Shown here: positions 6,886 to 8,023 of the stretch, piece by piece
How positions within the stretch are numbered: position 1 is the stretch's first letter
Layout: each line of letters opens with the position of its first letter
Source: Candidatus Bathyarchaeota archaeon
Lineage (GTDB): Archaea; Thermoproteota; Bathyarchaeia; RBG-16-48-13; GCA-020355125
Assembly: GCA_026014905.1 (NCBI GenBank)
Contig: JAOZHK010000232.1
Location: 1 to 8,023, forward strand
DNA length: 8,023 bases
Reading direction: 5' to 3'
Notes under the pieces: model-generated
Seen by the model: only the letters and a program-made list of their open reading frames with translations
What the model was told of the DNA's origin: nothing
Database searches by the model: none
Program-made: the position numbers and the translations under genes

Positions 6886-6972
6886 AGCCTCGGGCGGGAT
6901 TTGAACCCGCGACCAACGGCTTTCTATCATTGTTACAAGGCCGCCGCTCCGGCCGAGCTGAGCTACCGAGGC
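6886..6972 (-). tRNA. tRNA-Thr(UGU) with a short intron
   Basis: Reading the minus strand from 6972: the acceptor strand GCCTCGG pairs perfectly with CCGAGGC (6893-6887). The D-stem is GCTC/GAGC and the anticodon stem GCGGC/GCCGT. The loop CTTGTA...A has anticodon TGT at 6937-6935. The T-arm is GCGGG-TTCAAAT-CCCGC. The discriminator at 6886 is T and is followed by an encoded CCA (6885-6883). U73 and G1-C72 fit archaeal threonine tRNAs. The loop is 19 bases instead of 7, which implies a 12-base intron at 37/38. It lies 32 bases after tRNA-Met on the same strand and is probably co-transcribed with it. Confidence 0.92.
6922..6933 (-). other. 12-base intron in tRNA-Thr, position 37/38
   Basis: Removing ACAATGATAGAA leaves a standard seven-base loop CTTGTAA. 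Pairing around the junctions is weak: only C32-G and T33-A are standard pairs if the cuts are at 37/38. A shifted fold (TTGT with ATAG) gives a neater bulge-helix-bulge but an eight-base loop. The boundaries are therefore uncertain by about a base. Confidence 0.6.
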
Positions 6973-7018
6973 AATGAGCTACGCGAGTGCGTTTTGATAT
7001 AAAATGCCGAGGCGGGGC

Positions 7019-7034
7019 ATTTCGGTGAATCACT
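7019..7034 (-). other. 16-base T-loop intron (59/60) in tRNA-Met
   Basis: The T-loop TTCGAA is followed by AGTGATTCACCGAAAT before G60 and CCCCG. The fold is an ideal bulge-helix-bulge: T-stem CGGGG/CCCCG, four-base helix TTCG/CGAA, three-base bulges AAA and ATG on opposite strands, and an inner GTG/CAC hairpin. Cutting after the second base of each bulge leaves a seven-base T-loop, TTCGAAG. Introns at 59/60 are known mainly from Thermoproteota-type and some other TACK archaea. Confidence 0.85.
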
Positions 7035-7056
7035 TTCGAACCCCGGATCTCTGGAT

Positions 7057-7087
7057 ATCTTATGATGGAAGAGTATCTTACGATCTC
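7057..7087 (-). other. 31-base canonical intron (37/38) in tRNA-Met
   Basis: With cuts after A37 and before A38 the loop becomes CTCATAA. The helix next to the anticodon stem is CTCA/TAAG, with one C-A mismatch, flanked by three-base bulges TAG and ATA on opposite strands. This is the expected bulge-helix-bulge geometry for the archaeal splicing endonuclease. Confidence 0.8.
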
Positions 7088-7148
7088 TATGAGTCCAGCG
7101 CTCTAACCAGGCTGAGCTACCCCGGCACAACTAGTTAGATTTCGCACC

Positions 7149-7158
7149 ATACATTTAT
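7149..7158 (-). promoter_or_regulatory. Box A (TATA) candidate for the tRNA-Met/tRNA-Thr unit
   Basis: The minus strand reads AAATAAATGTATGG, placed about 23-32 bases before the 5' end of tRNA-Met at 7126, the usual distance for an archaeal stable-RNA promoter. It is a moderate consensus match. Confidence 0.4.
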
Positions 7159-7183
7159 TTTTTCCTGAATGAAGGAACCCCGG

Positions 7184-7801
7184 TTAAGCGAGATCGAAGC
7201 CAATTAAACAAGTCCCAATAACCGCTTCTTTTGTTTCAACATGCAACATTTCCTTTATTAAAAGGTCGCTTTCAGTCGAAGGAGTGCCAAAGACAGGATT
7301 ACACACATATGATATTCCTTTGAGTTGTCGAGGCACGCGGCGACGATACACAAAACGAATCTGATCTCGATCTTTTGGCGCTTTAGGAAGCTTTTTCATA
7401 TATATAACAAATGTATCCCAGAGAAAAAAGTTAAAACGATCTTTTTTTAGTTCCTTGATTTTTTCGTCATCGTTCACTTGTTCTCCGACAATTTGATCAT
7501 GCCACATGATACTCATGTGTGGATGATGAGGGTATCGAAAGACAGAGGTGTCAATGATTAGAGCGACTGTATTCTCAGAATCAATAGCATCTCTTACTCC
7601 TTCATTCAATGATTTACACATACCAAATAATATTCGGTCCTCAGCTTCCTGTTCCTTATCAAGGATACGCTGCTTTTCCTCTTGTGAAAGAAGACGAGTT
7701 GTGATAACGCCTTCATCGTGTGAAAGTACATTCAAAATATTTCTGATATTTGATGTCAATGAGAGCCCTCTAACATGGTCGAAAGCATTACGCGCGCGCA
7801 T
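7184..7801 (-). CDS. Hypothetical protein, 205 residues, unrecognised
   Basis: A complete frame from ATG 7801 to TAA 7184 with a TATA-like box at the right distance, so it is probably a real gene. I do not recognise the family. It is soluble, with no membrane segment. Residues 40-75 are charged and probably helical (EEKQRILDKEQEAEDR). A hydrophobic strand then leads to IIDTSVF (82-88), which resembles the first strand and Asp of PIN-type nucleases. The other acidic residues of a PIN site are not clear, so I do not assign it. A basic patch follows (FVYRRRVPRQLKG, 150-162). The end EAVIGTCLIGFDLA looks like a terminal beta strand. There is a single-base-clean start: ATGCGCGCGCG, with no ribosome site. 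It diverges from the histone gene across a 163-base gap. Confidence 0.65.
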   Translation of the reverse strand: MRARNAFDHVRGLSLTSNIRNILNVLSHDEGVITTRLLSQEEKQRILDKEQEAEDRILFGMCKSLNEGVRDAIDSENTVALIIDTSVFRYPHHPHMSIMWHDQIVGEQVNDDEKIKELKKDRFNFFLWDTFVIYMKKLPKAPKDRDQIRFVYRRRVPRQLKGISYVCNPVFGTPSTESDLLIKEMLHVETKEAVIGTCLIGFDLA

Positions 7802-7850
7802 TATCCAAATGAACTGTTAATTACGTTTGGGTTACTCTGCATCTTCAAAC

Positions 7851-7858
7851 TTTTAAAG
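7851..7858 (-). promoter_or_regulatory. TATA element for the 205-residue hypothetical gene
   Basis: CTTTAAAAG on the minus strand, about 50-57 bases before ATG 7801, predicting a leader of about 25 bases. It forms a divergent promoter region with the histone box at 7904-7912. Confidence 0.4.
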
Positions 7859-7903
7859 CTATAGCTAACGAGCATTGGTGAAAGGATGAACTTATTCCCA
7901 TAC

Positions 7904-7912
7904 TTTTTATAT
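7904..7912 (+). promoter_or_regulatory. TATA box of the histone gene
   Basis: TTTTTATAT, a strong archaeal TATA match, about 53-61 bases before the TTG start. Transcription should begin near 7930-7936, leaving a leader of about 30 bases that contains the ribosome site. Confidence 0.55.
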
Positions 7913-7922
7913 CATTATTAGA

Positions 7923-7936
7923 TGTGATAGTTCACA
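7923..7936. promoter_or_regulatory. Inverted repeat TGTGA-TAGT-TCACA over the predicted histone transcription start (possible operator)
   Basis: Perfect 5-bp arms with a 4-bp centre, 11 bases downstream of the TATA box, where a bound repressor would block polymerase. It closely matches the repeat at 1558-1570 before ade; both continue as TTCACAC or TTCACACxx on the right. No regulator gene is visible. Confidence 0.4.
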
Positions 7937-7952
7937 CGAGATTGAATCAAAA

Positions 7953-7957
7953 GGAGG
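7953..7957 (+). promoter_or_regulatory. Ribosome binding site of the histone gene (GGAGG)
   Basis: GGAGG within AAGGAGGAAG ends 7 bases before TTG 7965 and fixes this non-ATG start. Confidence 0.75.
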
Positions 7958-7964
7958 AAGAGAG

Positions 7965-8023
7965 TTGCCAAAATTTGGTGATTTACAGCTCGCTCCAATG
8001 CATCGAATTATCAAAAATGCAGG
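7965..8023 (+). CDS. Archaeal histone, N-terminal part (runs off the window)
   Basis: Only about 20 residues are visible: MPKFGDLQLA then PMHRIIKNAG, reading the TTG start as Met. This matches the start of archaeal histones, where a short lead is followed by L-x-APxxRxIRKAG and the first helix of the histone fold. The product would be a small DNA-packaging protein that forms dimers and wraps DNA. A strong ribosome site, a good TATA box and an inverted repeat over the transcript start all lie just upstream. The lead before the first helix (about 9 residues) is slightly longer than in the shortest histones. The call rests on the N-terminal signature only. Confidence 0.78.
   Translation, partial: MPKFGDLQLAPMHRIIKNA

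Larger units (their letters stand above)
7005..7126 (-). tRNA. Elongator tRNA-Met(CAU) with two introns
   Basis: Reading the minus strand from 7126: acceptor GCCGGGG pairs with CCTCGGC (one G-U), D-arm GCTC...GAGC, anticodon stem CTGGA/TCCAG. The mature loop is CTCATAA with anticodon CAT at 7091-7089, and the variable loop is AGATC. The T-stem is CGGGG/CCCCG. The discriminator is A at 7005 and no CCA is encoded. The acceptor sequence and absence of initiator features favour elongator Met; a CAU-reading tRNA-Ile2 usually has a different acceptor stem. Two insertions interrupt it: 31 bases at 37/38 and 16 bases in the T-loop at 59/60. Searches that allow only the canonical intron would miss or misfold this gene. 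Confidence 0.92.

Noticed and set aside
7163..7177. Inverted repeat TTCCT...AGGAA between the 205-residue gene and tRNA-Met as a terminator
   Set aside because: On the strand of the upstream gene the hairpin is followed by A residues, not T, so it lacks the oligo-T needed.
1..8023. CRISPR array or insertion sequence
   Set aside because: No regularly spaced direct repeats, terminal inverted repeats or transposase frames were seen.

Overview
The window reads as archaeal DNA. The evidence is two adjacent tRNA genes with intron insertions of the archaeal type, the start of an archaeal histone gene, a tungsten-type aldehyde ferredoxin oxidoreductase, a Cdc48/VAT-type N domain, several TTG start codons, and TATA-like boxes close to start codons. 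A tRNA intron inside the T-loop, together with a histone, fits TACK or Asgard-like lineages better than halophiles or typical Thermoplasmata. The sequence alone does not fix the taxon.

Layout. At 1-374 is the 3' end of a gene for a protein with a C-terminal membrane anchor. At 505-1512, same strand, is a protein with a Cdc48-type N domain but no AAA ATPase. The N domain is followed by a charged linker, two membrane segments, a small CxxC...HxC zinc-knuckle-like motif and a third membrane segment. Its frame is interrupted once, by an in-frame TGA at 664-666. At 1624-3330 is a full-length adenine deaminase (ade). At 3421-3699 is a MoaD/ThiS-like beta-grasp protein ending in Gly-Gly. Facing it on the minus strand are an aldehyde ferredoxin oxidoreductase (6136 to 4238) and a 16-cysteine polyferredoxin (4241 to 3756), with overlapping stop and start codons. 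Further upstream on the minus strand are a SemiSWEET/PQ-loop transporter-like protein (6482 to 6222) and an N-terminal fragment of a tyrosine recombinase (6835 to 6512). Next come tRNA-Thr(UGU) and tRNA-Met(CAU), both minus. An unrecognised 205-residue protein (7801 to 7184) is divergent from a histone gene that starts at 7965 and runs off the window.

How it fits together. The oxidoreductase and polyferredoxin look like one aldehyde-oxidising unit that passes electrons to a ferredoxin-type acceptor. The convergent MoaD-like protein is a plausible sulfur carrier for the pterin cofactor of that enzyme. Ade is purine salvage and has no visible link to it. The recombinase fragment beside tRNA-Thr suggests an old integration event.

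The most interesting observations are: (1) the membrane-tethered, ATPase-free Cdc48 N domain whose only frame interruption is a UGA at a position that is aromatic in VAT; (2) a tRNA-Met with two introns, one in the T-loop at 59/60 with a textbook bulge-helix-bulge; (3) two closely similar TGTGA...TTCACAC inverted repeats, upstream of ade and over the predicted start of the histone transcript.
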